From: a virus
IMG/VR virus record: IMGVR_UViG_3300006080_000092
Location: 1 to 21,805 of that record
Direction: 5' to 3' (one strand)
DNA length: 21,805 nt
Shown: positions 14,349-21,581 of the stretch, one piece after another
Layout: every line of letters begins with the position of its first letter
Numbering within the stretch: the first letter of the stretch is position 1
Notes under the pieces: generated by a model
The model's database searches: none
The model's input: only the letters and a program-made list of their open reading frames with translations
Told to the model about the DNA's origin: nothing
Position numbers and translations under genes: made by a program

Positions 14349-14836
14349 AACATATTATGGGGCCTAGCTCAAGGTCCGAATTGAGTAACGTTAAAGAAGT
14401 AGATGTACAACCTAATGCAGTAGATCTAAGGATCGGTAAGATCTTTAAGCTTAACAATGCAGAATTCTTCATCGATGAAGATAGAAAGGGTCATCGAGGA
14501 TCTGAAGAACTATTTCCAGATGAGGATGGTTATTGGCTCTTAGCTAAGAGTACGTATGAGGTGGTTATGTTGAATGACATTAAGGTCGGTGTTGATGAAG
14601 CTGGATGGGTTATTACTAGATCAACTTTGAATCGCAATGGTGTATTCTTAACATCAGGATTATATGATTCAGGGTATGATGGATGTATGGCAGCATCAAT
14701 GCATGTTCATGGAGGGCGTATGAAGATCCGACATGGTACTCGCATCGGTCAATACTTATCATTTAATTCTGAATCACTACACTCATATGACGGTGACTAT
14801 GGTCATGCCAAGGAGCATGATAATAAATATGTGTAG
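14345..14836 (+). CDS. dCTP deaminase/dUTPase-fold protein lacking the deaminase glutamate
   Basis: A 163-residue protein of the Dcd/Dut trimer family. It shows QPNAVDLRIG (22-31), RSTLNRNG (92-99), GLYDSGYDG (105-113) with Asp108, and a tail ending in AKEHDNKY like the DAKY of Dcd. In E. coli Dcd the segment after DPGWSG reads CIVLEF, with the catalytic Glu138; here it reads CMAASM, putting Ser118 at that place. Deamination of dCTP is therefore doubtful. The Asp used by dUTPases is kept, but the glycine-rich dUTPase motif 5 is not obvious. It could be a dUTPase, a modified-nucleotide phosphatase or a regulator. GGAGG at 14331-14335; its ATG overlaps the dpdA stop. Confidence 0.78.
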   Translation: MKHIMGPSSRSELSNVKEVDVQPNAVDLRIGKIFKLNNAEFFIDEDRKGHRGSEELFPDEDGYWLLAKSTYEVVMLNDIKVGVDEAGWVITRSTLNRNGVFLTSGLYDSGYDGCMAASMHVHGGRMKIRHGTRIGQYLSFNSESLHSYDGDYGHAKEHDNKYV

Positions 14837-15458
14837 TATATTCGGTAGTTTTAATAGAGTAGTATTATCTGAATTGGTTCATATGAATCAGTTTAAAGGT
14901 ACGTTTTCATATTCATTAACACAAGGTGATCGAACTCATAAAGACTTCGGTACATTTAATCAATCTACTATTGCGTTGATTGGTAAGTCTGATGAGTATA
15001 TGATAGGTCATGTGCAAGCACCCACAGGTGGGATGGTTGAAGATACTACTCGTATCCATCCAACATCTATTGGTAGTTCATTGCTGTGGCATAATGGATT
15101 GATTACCCCTAGAGGTATTACTTACTTACAAACGAAGTTAGAATCCGATGAAGAATTTGATACTAAGCTATTGCATGAATACTTTGTTAAGAATAACTTT
15201 ACAGGCTTAGGTGAGATTGAAGGCTTATTCACTTGTGTATTTAAACATGGTAATGAGTTCTATGTATTTAGAACTAAGCATGGTAAGCTGTATGTGAATG
15301 ATGACTTAGATATATCATCAGAGAGATTTAAGGATTCTAAGTGTATTAACTATGATACGGTTTATAGAATGGACTTCGAGAGAATGAAATTACAACCCGT
15401 AAGTAAGTTTAAGACAAAGAGATTTAACTATATTATTGAAGGAGAAATGGATGATTGA
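14829..15458 (+). CDS. class II glutamine amidotransferase (Gat-like)
   Basis: A 209-residue N-terminal-nucleophile amidotransferase. It starts MCSIFGSF, so Cys2 becomes the catalytic N-terminal cysteine; GHVQAPTGG, WHNGLIT and the NxxF-type elements follow, as in GATase II domains. ATG 14829 is fixed by this cysteine and by AAGGAG at 14811-14816; it overlaps the previous gene by 8 bases. Its own end overlaps queC by 8 bases. In Thermoproteota and phage 9g, a fused Gat-QueC amidates preQ0 to archaeosine. Here the two domains are separate, adjacent genes. Transfer of glutamine ammonia to preQ0 is the inferred role; no synthetase domain such as AsnB follows. Confidence 0.8.
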   Translation: MCSIFGSFNRVVLSELVHMNQFKGTFSYSLTQGDRTHKDFGTFNQSTIALIGKSDEYMIGHVQAPTGGMVEDTTRIHPTSIGSSLLWHNGLITPRGITYLQTKLESDEEFDTKLLHEYFVKNNFTGLGEIEGLFTCVFKHGNEFYVFRTKHGKLYVNDDLDISSERFKDSKCINYDTVYRMDFERMKLQPVSKFKTKRFNYIIEGEMDD

Positions 15459-16221
15459 TTTACCAGAGACTAGTAAGAACGTATGTATTGCATTATCAGG
15501 TGGACTAGACTCCACCGTTTTGGTTCATGCATTAGTAAAGAAGTATGGGTCTGATAGGGTTAAGGCTATATCATTTGACTTTGGTCAAAGACATAACATT
15601 GAATTAGATATGGCTGAAGCTACTGCTGATAAGTTAAACATCGATCATAATGTATATCGACTCGATTACTTAAAGGATATTGCTCAGGAGACATGTGCAT
15701 TGATTGCTGGATCCAATCTTAAACCTAAGACTGCAGAAGAGAATGCAGGTGATCCACAAGTCAATACATATGTGCCATTTAGAAACTTACAGTTCGCTGC
15801 TATCACCGCAGCATATGCAGAAGCTAAAGAATGTGAGATAATCTTTCAAGGATTGAATGCTGTAGATGAATATGGTTATTGGGATACATCACTTGAGTTC
15901 ACTAAAAGAGTTAATGACATACTAGCATTGAATAGACAAAACTTAGTGAAATTCGTCGCACCTTTTGTAGAGCTATATAAAGATGATGAGTTACAATTAG
16001 CCAAAGAGTTATCAACACACTTTGGTTATGATATCCTAGAGAAGACTTGGTCGTGTTATAACGGCTGGTCAGAGGAGTATAACTTTAAAGAATGTGGTGT
16101 ATGTAATACATGCACAGAGAAGTTAACTGGTTATATTCAAGCTGAATATACTAATGAGGTGATTATGAATAAGTTTAATGTTAATGAAGATACAATTGAA
16201 TCGATAAGGTGTAAGTTATGA
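15451..16221 (+). CDS. queC: QueC, 7-cyano-7-deazaguanine (preQ0) synthase
   Basis: ATP-dependent conversion of CDG to preQ0. The PP-loop SGGLDST is at residues 16-22, FDFGQRH follows at about 50, YVPFRN and GLNAVDEYGYWDTS are typical. The zinc site is complete: Cys202, Cys215, Cys218, Cys221 in CGVCNTC. Length 256 (E. coli 231). ATG 15451 is chosen for AAGGAG at 15439-15444; a TTG at 15436 precedes that site and is rejected. It overlaps the amidotransferase gene by 8 bases and the transporter gene by 4, so all three are coupled. Confidence 0.95.
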   Translation: MIDLPETSKNVCIALSGGLDSTVLVHALVKKYGSDRVKAISFDFGQRHNIELDMAEATADKLNIDHNVYRLDYLKDIAQETCALIAGSNLKPKTAEENAGDPQVNTYVPFRNLQFAAITAAYAEAKECEIIFQGLNAVDEYGYWDTSLEFTKRVNDILALNRQNLVKFVAPFVELYKDDELQLAKELSTHFGYDILEKTWSCYNGWSEEYNFKECGVCNTCTEKLTGYIQAEYTNEVIMNKFNVNEDTIESIRCKL

Positions 16222-17189
16222 TAAAGTCATTCTTCTTTGGTCCGTTTAAATCCTATGCTTGGTGGACACTATCATTTCTTGTATTACTAGTTGGATTTCA
16301 AGCATATCTGGTAAGGCAGTTTAATGATTGGTATAAGGTCTTTTATGATGCCTTAGAAGATAAGGATCAAGATGCATTTTATGAAAGTTTCATTAATAGG
16401 GGTGATTTATTATTCTATGATGTGACTACATGGGGATTCATTCCGTTAGCTTTACTAGCTATTATTATGTTTGCTTATACTCAATTCCTTGGTAACAGAT
16501 TCTCTTTTAGATGGCGCGAAGCTATGACATGGCATTATCTCCCAACATGGAAGGCTATGGATAATGTAACTGAAGGTGCTTCACAACGTATACAAGAAGA
16601 TACTAAAAAGTTTGCATGGTTTGTCTGGGTATTGGGTGAAGGTTTGGTTAAGGCTATTATGATCTTAGTATTCTTTCTTCCAGTACTATGGACGTTAAGT
16701 GAAGGCTTTGGTATACCTGGATATCTTATTTGGATTGCATTAGGTGTAAGTGTTGGTGGGTTAGGTGTATCAGCCGTTATCGGACGTAAGTTACCAAAGC
16801 TTGAATATAATAATCAACAAGTAGAGGCTCAATTTAGAAAGCATCTTGTGCGATGCGAGGATGATAGAAAGATTCATAGTCTTGAAGAGCTCTTTGATAT
16901 ATTTAAGCATCTTAAAGTTAATTACTATAACCTATATAACAATTACAAGTATTATTCGTTATGGGAGAACTTATACTTTCAAGCTGGAGTTATTATTCCA
17001 TATATGGTATCGGCACCTCAATTCTTTGTTGGAGCGATTACATTAGGAACACTAGTACAGATTGGTAACGCCTTTGATAAGATACATGAATCTATGAGCT
17101 TCTTTACAGATAACTGGATGACAGTAACAGAACTTAAATCAGTGATAATTCGTTTAAAAGAGTTTGAATCTGATATAAATAAATCATAG
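16218..17189 (+). CDS. SbmA/BacA-like peptide transporter homologue
   Basis: A 323-residue integral membrane protein with about five to six hydrophobic spans (near 15-35, 62-86, 130-160, 165-190 and 250-285). It aligns well with E. coli SbmA: NDWYKVFYDALE, FSFRWREAMTWHYLPTW, GASQRIQEDTKKFAW, FLPVLWTLS, NQQVEAQFRKHLVRCEDD, ITLGTLVQIGNAF and ELKSVIIRLKEFE all have counterparts in order. SbmA (406 residues) is a proton-driven inner-membrane importer of peptides such as microcins B17 and J25. The phage form lacks about 80 N-terminal residues including the first SbmA helices. Like SbmA it has no ATPase domain. Its ATGA overlap with queC ties it to the modification operon. What it carries is unknown. 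Confidence 0.88.
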   Translation: MIKSFFFGPFKSYAWWTLSFLVLLVGFQAYLVRQFNDWYKVFYDALEDKDQDAFYESFINRGDLLFYDVTTWGFIPLALLAIIMFAYTQFLGNRFSFRWREAMTWHYLPTWKAMDNVTEGASQRIQEDTKKFAWFVWVLGEGLVKAIMILVFFLPVLWTLSEGFGIPGYLIWIALGVSVGGLGVSAVIGRKLPKLEYNNQQVEAQFRKHLVRCEDDRKIHSLEELFDIFKHLKVNYYNLYNNYKYYSLWENLYFQAGVIIPYMVSAPQFFVGAITLGTLVQIGNAFDKIHESMSFFTDNWMTVTELKSVIIRLKEFESDINKS

Positions 17190-17206
17190 GATGCTTCGGG
17201 TCCTAT
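17186..17206 (+). terminator. hairpin with C(UUCG)G loop after the sbmA-like gene
   Basis: ATAGGAT (17186-17192) pairs with GTCCTAT (17200-17206), with C17194-G17199 closing a TTCG tetraloop and one G left over. C(UUCG)G hairpins are typical intercistronic elements in T4. No T-run follows, so it is more likely an mRNA stabiliser or processing barrier than a simple terminator. Confidence 0.55.
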
Positions 17207-17210
17207 AGGA

Positions 17211-17230
17211 AGAGTGACAAGAGTTACTCT
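17211..17230 (+). terminator. second hairpin upstream of the Hsp20 gene
   Basis: AGAGTGAC (17211-17218), loop AAGA, GTTACTCT (17223-17230): eight pairs with one G-T wobble, followed by ATAATTTAAA. It may be a weak terminator together with the preceding hairpin. Confidence 0.5.
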
Positions 17231-17262
17231 ATAATTTAAACCTTGCTTAACAGGAGGATGTT

Positions 17263-17697
17263 ATGACATATAACACAAACGGTATCCCAAAGGACCTATT
17301 CTTTGGATTTGATTCATTATTCGATGCAATCAACAAACCCCAAAACAACCAATCGTACCCACCATATAACGTGGTGAAGTTAGACGATACTAATTTTGTC
17401 ATTGAAATTGCAATTGCAGGATTCGATGATAATGAAATTAGTATTGAATTGTTGAAGGGTACATTAACAGTGAGTGGAGTTAAGGGCGGGGATATTCCCG
17501 AACACAACTACATACACAAGGGTATCTCAACCAGATCATTTACACGCACATTTACTTTAGCTGAGACTATTGAAGTTGAAGATGCTGCTATCATTAATGG
17601 ACTGCTACAGATCGGGTTAATTAATACCATCCCGGACGAGGATCAACCTCGAACGATTAAGATTGTTCGCTACGAGCCACAATTATTAACTGAATAA
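17263..17697 (+). CDS. Hsp20/IbpA-type small heat-shock protein
   Basis: A 144-residue holdase chaperone with a central alpha-crystallin domain: YNVVKLDDTNFVIEIAIAGF (about 35-54), ISIELLKGTLTVSG (59-72), the GISTRSFTRTFTL strand and a C-terminal IKI motif in RTIKIV for oligomer contacts. It opens with IPKDLFFGFDSLFDAI, as in IbpA. Small heat-shock genes are common in T4-like cyanophages and other marine myoviruses. The ribosome site AGGAGG (17252-17257), five bases before the ATG, is the strongest in the window and suggests high expression. A terminator follows. The client is unknown; virion assembly is often proposed. Confidence 0.93.
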   Translation: MTYNTNGIPKDLFFGFDSLFDAINKPQNNQSYPPYNVVKLDDTNFVIEIAIAGFDDNEISIELLKGTLTVSGVKGGDIPEHNYIHKGISTRSFTRTFTLAETIEVEDAAIINGLLQIGLINTIPDEDQPRTIKIVRYEPQLLTE

Positions 17698-17702
17698 CAA
17701 TA

Positions 17703-17722
17703 GGGCCGAAAGGCCCGTCTTT
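17703..17722 (+). terminator. intrinsic terminator after the Hsp20 gene
   Basis: GGGCC (17703-17707), GAAA tetraloop, GGCCC (17712-17716), then GTCTTT. The short T-run makes it moderate in strength. The next ribosome site follows within ten bases and no separate promoter is seen, so read-through probably feeds the next gene. Confidence 0.65.
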
Positions 17723-17737
17723 ATAATGGAGAAGTAA

Positions 17738-18022
17738 ATGAAAGACGTATATATCGTAAGACTATCAACCGGTGAAGAACTGCTATGTACCATAGAATCT
17801 GATACTGATACACATCTCACTATTAAACAACCATATGTAATCCTTCCAACCGCCGAAGGTAGCATTCAATTCATGAAGTACATGGGTTATGCAGATTACA
17901 CTACGTTGCCTGTTAAGGTTACTAATGTAATGTGGGTAGTTAAACCGAGTAAGGAAATCACAACAAAGTATAATGAAATGACGGGATCTATAGCTATGCC
18001 TAATAAGAAAATTATAATCTAG
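17738..18022 (+). CDS. small conserved phage protein, possible Sm-like fold
   Basis: A 94-residue protein, mostly beta-rich. YIVRLSTGEELLCTIESDTDTHLTIKQPYVILPT (two runs, residues 5-38) has the pattern of an Sm/Hfq-like fold, strand-turn-strand with a GEE turn, and a helix-like TKYNEMTG near the end. Comparable small proteins occur in T4-like marine phages without known role. The ribosome site is ATGGAGAAG. It lies between Hsp20 and DNA polymerase. The fold suggestion is inference; RNA binding is not shown. Confidence 0.7.
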   Translation: MKDVYIVRLSTGEELLCTIESDTDTHLTIKQPYVILPTAEGSIQFMKYMGYADYTTLPVKVTNVMWVVKPSKEITTKYNEMTGSIAMPNKKIII

Positions 18023-18029
18023 AAACCCG

Positions 18030-18058
18030 TTGCCATTTGACTTGAATTACTATATAAT
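18030..18058 (+). promoter_or_regulatory. sigma70-like promoter for DNA polymerase, probably leaderless
   Basis: TTGCCA (18030-18035), 17 bases ending TACTA, TATAAT (18053-18058). It shares TTGCCA and the TACTA before the -10 with the promoters at 3172 and 5503. The polymerase ATG is at 18065, six bases after the -10. Confidence 0.85.
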
Positions 18059-18064
18059 AAATAC

Positions 18065-20629
18065 ATGATGAAACAATTTTATACTTCAGTACAACAGCTG
18101 GGATCGAATATCCTTGTTCGAGGATACGAGAACGGCAAGGCTGTACAACGCAAGGTCCCATACGGACCTACCTATTACGAGGCTTCACAGAATCCAGATT
18201 CTTTATGGAAATCACTTCAAGGTGAACCATTGGAGCCTATTCAATTTAATTCAATTAAAGCCGCAAAAGACTACTATAAGCTATATAGTGGCGTATCCGG
18301 TAAGAAAGTGCATGGAATGAATAATTTCGTAGCACAATATATCAATGAGGTATATCCCGGCCAGATCGAGTTCGATCGCAGCCTGATCAATGTGACTTCG
18401 ATTGATATCGAGGTACAATCCGATGAGGGCTTCCCATTTCCAGAAGATGCGAAGTTTCCTATCATCTCTATAGCTATGAAAAACAACATAGATAATACAT
18501 ACTATGTTTGGGGCTTGAAAGAATATGATGTTCATAAGTCTATTATCGATGTAGAGAGATTAGTGTATCGTCATTGCAAAGATGAAGAAGCATTACTCGC
18601 TAGCTTCGTGGATCACTGGAAGAATAACTGCCCTGACGTAATTACTGGTTGGAATGTTAAGTTCTTCGATATACCATACATCGTTAATCGTATAACCAAT
18701 ACCACAGGCATTAAGTTAGCCAAGGACTTATCACCATTCAAGTTCATTAAGGCTGGAACGATTAAGATGATGAATAGGGAAGATCAGTATTGGGAGTTAT
18801 TTGGTGTGCAAACATTAGACTATATGGATCTATTCAAGAAGTTTGGATATTCATTTGGACCTCAAGAATCATATTCATTAGATCATATCTCAAGTGTTGT
18901 ATTGGGTGAACGTAAATTATCTTATGAAGAGCACTCTAATCTGTATACACTATACAAAGAAGATCATCAAAAGTTTATTGACTATAACATTCGAGATGTT
19001 GAGTTGATTGAACGGTTGGAAGATAAGATTGGCTTGATTACTCTTGCAATGGTTGTAGCTTATAAGGCTGGAATCAATTACAAGGATTGTATGGGAACTG
19101 TAGGTGTATGGGATTCTATTATCTTTAGGGACTTGCATATGCAGAACATAGCAGTACCGCCGAATGAACATGATATGAAAGAGAAGTATCCTGGTGGTTA
19201 TGTTAAGGAACCTCAAGTAGGATTACATAACTGGGTTTGTTCATTTGACTTGAACTCTCTATATCCATCTATCATTATGCAATACAATATGAGTCCTGAG
19301 ACTATAATAGGTGGTCCGAGAGATCCTCAATTATCGTTTAGAGGTGATGACTACATTAAGAATGTTGATAATATATTAAAGGGTGGTATTACAAATACTG
19401 TTCGTGATACAGCCTTGGCTACTAATGGAGTTAGGTATAGCACTAAACGTGTTGGTGTAATTCCTCGTATCATTGAAGATCTATATGCTGAACGAGTTGG
19501 CATTAAGAAAGAGATGTTACATGCTCAACAAGAGAAAGAGGGTGTGGATAAGAATAATAAGCAAGCTATCTATAACATTGAGAAGAAGATTGCTATTGCT
19601 GAGAATAGACAGATGGCTATTAAGATTCTACTAAACTCTTTATATGGTGCTCATGGATCTCAATACTTCAGATACTTCAATATGAATACTGCTGAAGCTA
19701 TTACTACTACTGGGCAAGCCACCATTAGATGGGCTGAACAAGCTATCAATGGATATCTTAATAAACTACTGGAAACTGATCATGATTATATTATTGCTAT
19801 TGACACTGACTCTATTTACGTTGACATGGCCGAACTCGTTTTACGTGTTAAGCCTAATAACCCTGTTGCTTTCCTGGATAAGGTTTGTGCAGAAACACTT
19901 GAAAAGGTACTAGAAAGGGCGTATAATATATTATATGAATCACTTGGTGGAAGATCTAATAAAATGGTAATGGCTAGGGAAGCAATCGCTGACCGCGGTA
20001 TATGGACTGCAAAGAAGAGATACATTCTTAATGTACATAACAATGAAGGTGTGCAATACAAAACACCCAAGTTAAAGATTATGGGTATTGAAGCTGTTAA
20101 GTCATCTACGCCAGCACCTTGTAGACAAGCATTACGTGATATCTTTAAGACAATCATAGCCGGATCTGAAAGTGACACTCAAGATGAGATTGCAACGTTC
20201 AAAGCACACTTTAAGAGTTTGCCTGCACATGAGGTTGCATTCCCACGTGGAGTATCCAATATCACTAAATGGATTCCTAAGTCTGCATCAGACTTAAGTC
20301 AAGGTCTGTATGGCTCTGAACTATATATGAAAGGTACACCTATTCATGTGCGGGGTACTATACTATACAATAATGCAATCAAGCAGTATAAGAACTTAGC
20401 TCCAATCAATAATGGTGAGAAGATTAAGTTCTTATACATTATGAAGCCTAATCCGATTCATGAGAATGTTATATCATTCCAAGACTATCTTCCTAAGGAA
20501 TTGAAGTTAGATGAATATGTTGACTATGAGTTGCAGTTTGAGAAAGCTTTTGTTAAGCCAATCAAACCAGTACTTGATGCTATCGGATGGGATGTTGAAG
20601 CATCTATATCATTAGAGGATTTCTTTTGA
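18065..20629 (+). CDS. 43: gp43-type family B DNA polymerase
   Basis: The replicative polymerase with 3'-5' proofreading. Exo motifs: SIDIEVQSD (Asp114, Glu116), GWNVKFFDIPYIVNR, and YNIRDVELIERL. Polymerase motifs: FDLNSLYPSIIMQYN (motif A), KILLNSLYGAHG (motif B), IAIDTDSIYV (motif C) and KKRYILNV. The C-terminus SISLEDFF resembles the clamp-binding tail of T4 gp43. Length 854 (T4, 898). ATG ATG at 18065/18068 opens the gene with no ribosome site, and the promoter -10 lies only six bases upstream, so initiation is probably from a leaderless mRNA. All catalytic aspartates are present. The primase-like gene starts one base after its stop. Confidence 0.97.
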   Translation: MMKQFYTSVQQLGSNILVRGYENGKAVQRKVPYGPTYYEASQNPDSLWKSLQGEPLEPIQFNSIKAAKDYYKLYSGVSGKKVHGMNNFVAQYINEVYPGQIEFDRSLINVTSIDIEVQSDEGFPFPEDAKFPIISIAMKNNIDNTYYVWGLKEYDVHKSIIDVERLVYRHCKDEEALLASFVDHWKNNCPDVITGWNVKFFDIPYIVNRITNTTGIKLAKDLSPFKFIKAGTIKMMNREDQYWELFGVQTLDYMDLFKKFGYSFGPQESYSLDHISSVVLGERKLSYEEHSNLYTLYKEDHQKFIDYNIRDVELIERLEDKIGLITLAMVVAYKAGINYKDCMGTVGVWDSIIFRDLHMQNIAVPPNEHDMKEKYPGGYVKEPQVGLHNWVCSFDLNSLYPSIIMQYNMSPETIIGGPRDPQLSFRGDDYIKNVDNILKGGITNTVRDTALATNGVRYSTKRVGVIPRIIEDLYAERVGIKKEMLHAQQEKEGVDKNNKQAIYNIEKKIAIAENRQMAIKILLNSLYGAHGSQYFRYFNMNTAEAITTTGQATIRWAEQAINGYLNKLLETDHDYIIAIDTDSIYVDMAELVLRVKPNNPVAFLDKVCAETLEKVLERAYNILYESLGGRSNKMVMAREAIADRGIWTAKKRYILNVHNNEGVQYKTPKLKIMGIEAVKSSTPAPCRQALRDIFKTIIAGSESDTQDEIATFKAHFKSLPAHEVAFPRGVSNITKWIPKSASDLSQGLYGSELYMKGTPIHVRGTILYNNAIKQYKNLAPINNGEKIKFLYIMKPNPIHENVISFQDYLPKELKLDEYVDYELQFEKAFVKPIKPVLDAIGWDVEASISLEDFF
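19899..19927 (+). promoter_or_regulatory. possible internal promoter inside DNA polymerase
   Basis: TTGAAA (19899-19904), 17 bases, TATAAT (19922-19927) extended to TATAATATA, like the intergenic promoters. It lies within the thumb-side coding region of gene 43 and would make a transcript for the last 700 bases and the primase-like gene. Confidence 0.5.
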
Positions 20630-20630
20630 C

Positions 20631-21563
20631 ATGATTGGTTTAACGATATTCAAGAATCTATTTGATAATACCACTGATAAGTCTATGCAGTTTGATGACT
20701 TTGATCGGTTTGAAGCTTTCATGTATAAGCTATCAGAGATTGAATATCGAGATAAGAAGGATGCTTCGTTAATGACGCCTGCTTCATTCTTACCTGATAC
20801 TACTAGGGCTAACGTTAATGTAATTGAATGGCAATCTTGGGCTGCAGTAGATGTAGATGATCAAGTGTATGATGGTGATTTAAAAGAAGAGCTTATTGAG
20901 TTGTATGGTCAATATAGATTCATATGTTACTCTACGGCATCTTCTACAATAGCCAAGCCTAAGTTTAGATTGATATTTCCTTTATCAGCGCCGGTTAAGC
21001 AAGCTAAGATTAAACATTTCTGGTTCGCCCTTAATAAGGAGTTAGGTGACATTGGAGATCCACAAACTAAGGATTTAAGTCGCATGTATTTCGTACCTGG
21101 TAAATACATAGGCTCCAACGCGTTTATCTTCTCAAATACAGGCGATTTAATGGATCCTAGTATACTAATGGGTAAATACGAGTACGCAGTTAAAACAGGC
21201 AATTCGTTCTTGGATAAGTTACCGGCATCAGTGAGAGAACAATTGATTAAGCATAGAAAGGAACAAATGGATAACACATCTATTGCATGGAGTAACTACC
21301 ATAACTGTCCATTTATAAACCGGAGATTAGTAGTAGAGTATCAAACCATCAACGAGACTGGTTGGTACTCAAAGATGTATGCTATAATGGTATCAATAGC
21401 TATTAATGCTATTAGACAGAAGTACCCTATTAACAGTATGGAGATAGCGGACTTATGTACGCAGATTGATAATGATAATGGTGGGTGGTACAAAAACAGA
21501 CCTCTTACACGAGAGGCGGAAGGAGCAATTAAATTTGCTTATGAAAATACGGTTGACATCTGA
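20631..21563 (+). CDS. AEP (archaeo-eukaryotic primase)-like protein
   Basis: A 310-residue protein resembling the catalytic part of plasmid and phage AEP/PrimPol-type replication proteins. WAAVDVDDQ (70-78) holds the hhhDhD motif (Asp74, Asp76). ICYSTASSTIAKPKFRLIFPL (98-118, residues in two runs) matches the Y-T-SHT-x-RxRxxxPL strand, and DPQTKDLSRMYFVPG (143-157) the third motif. The histidine of the usual sxH motif is replaced by Thr106. A helical C-terminal part (about 200-310) could be a PriCT-like region. T4 uses the unrelated DnaG-type gp61. Adjacent to gene 43, a primase or primase-derived role fits. The ATG is one base after the polymerase stop. Confidence 0.65.
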   Translation: MIGLTIFKNLFDNTTDKSMQFDDFDRFEAFMYKLSEIEYRDKKDASLMTPASFLPDTTRANVNVIEWQSWAAVDVDDQVYDGDLKEELIELYGQYRFICYSTASSTIAKPKFRLIFPLSAPVKQAKIKHFWFALNKELGDIGDPQTKDLSRMYFVPGKYIGSNAFIFSNTGDLMDPSILMGKYEYAVKTGNSFLDKLPASVREQLIKHRKEQMDNTSIAWSNYHNCPFINRRLVVEYQTINETGWYSKMYAIMVSIAINAIRQKYPINSMEIADLCTQIDNDNGGWYKNRPLTREAEGAIKFAYENTVDI

Positions 21564-21581
21564 CGGTAAATGATGTATAAT
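21553..21581 (+). promoter_or_regulatory. sigma70-like promoter for the small downstream genes
   Basis: TTGACA (21553-21558), 17 bases, TATAAT (21576-21581) extended to TATAATATA. The -35 lies within the last codons of the AEP-like gene. The leader has ATAACAATTAGGAG, joining the conserved motif to the ribosome site. Confidence 0.85.

Noticed and set aside
15436-15450. TTG start adding five residues to QueC
   Set aside because: It lies immediately before the AAGGAG site that serves ATG 15451.
17174-17181. TATAAATA, the T4 late promoter motif
   Set aside because: The same eight bases occur inside genes (near 3795, 7587 and 9603), so in this AT-rich sequence chance cannot be excluded. Kept only as a possibility for Hsp20.
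19816-20178. Long minus-strand open frame (120 codons) inside DNA polymerase, and similar antisense frames elsewhere
   Set aside because: It lies entirely within a strongly supported gene, has no recognisable product and no ribosome site; such frames are expected by chance opposite real genes.
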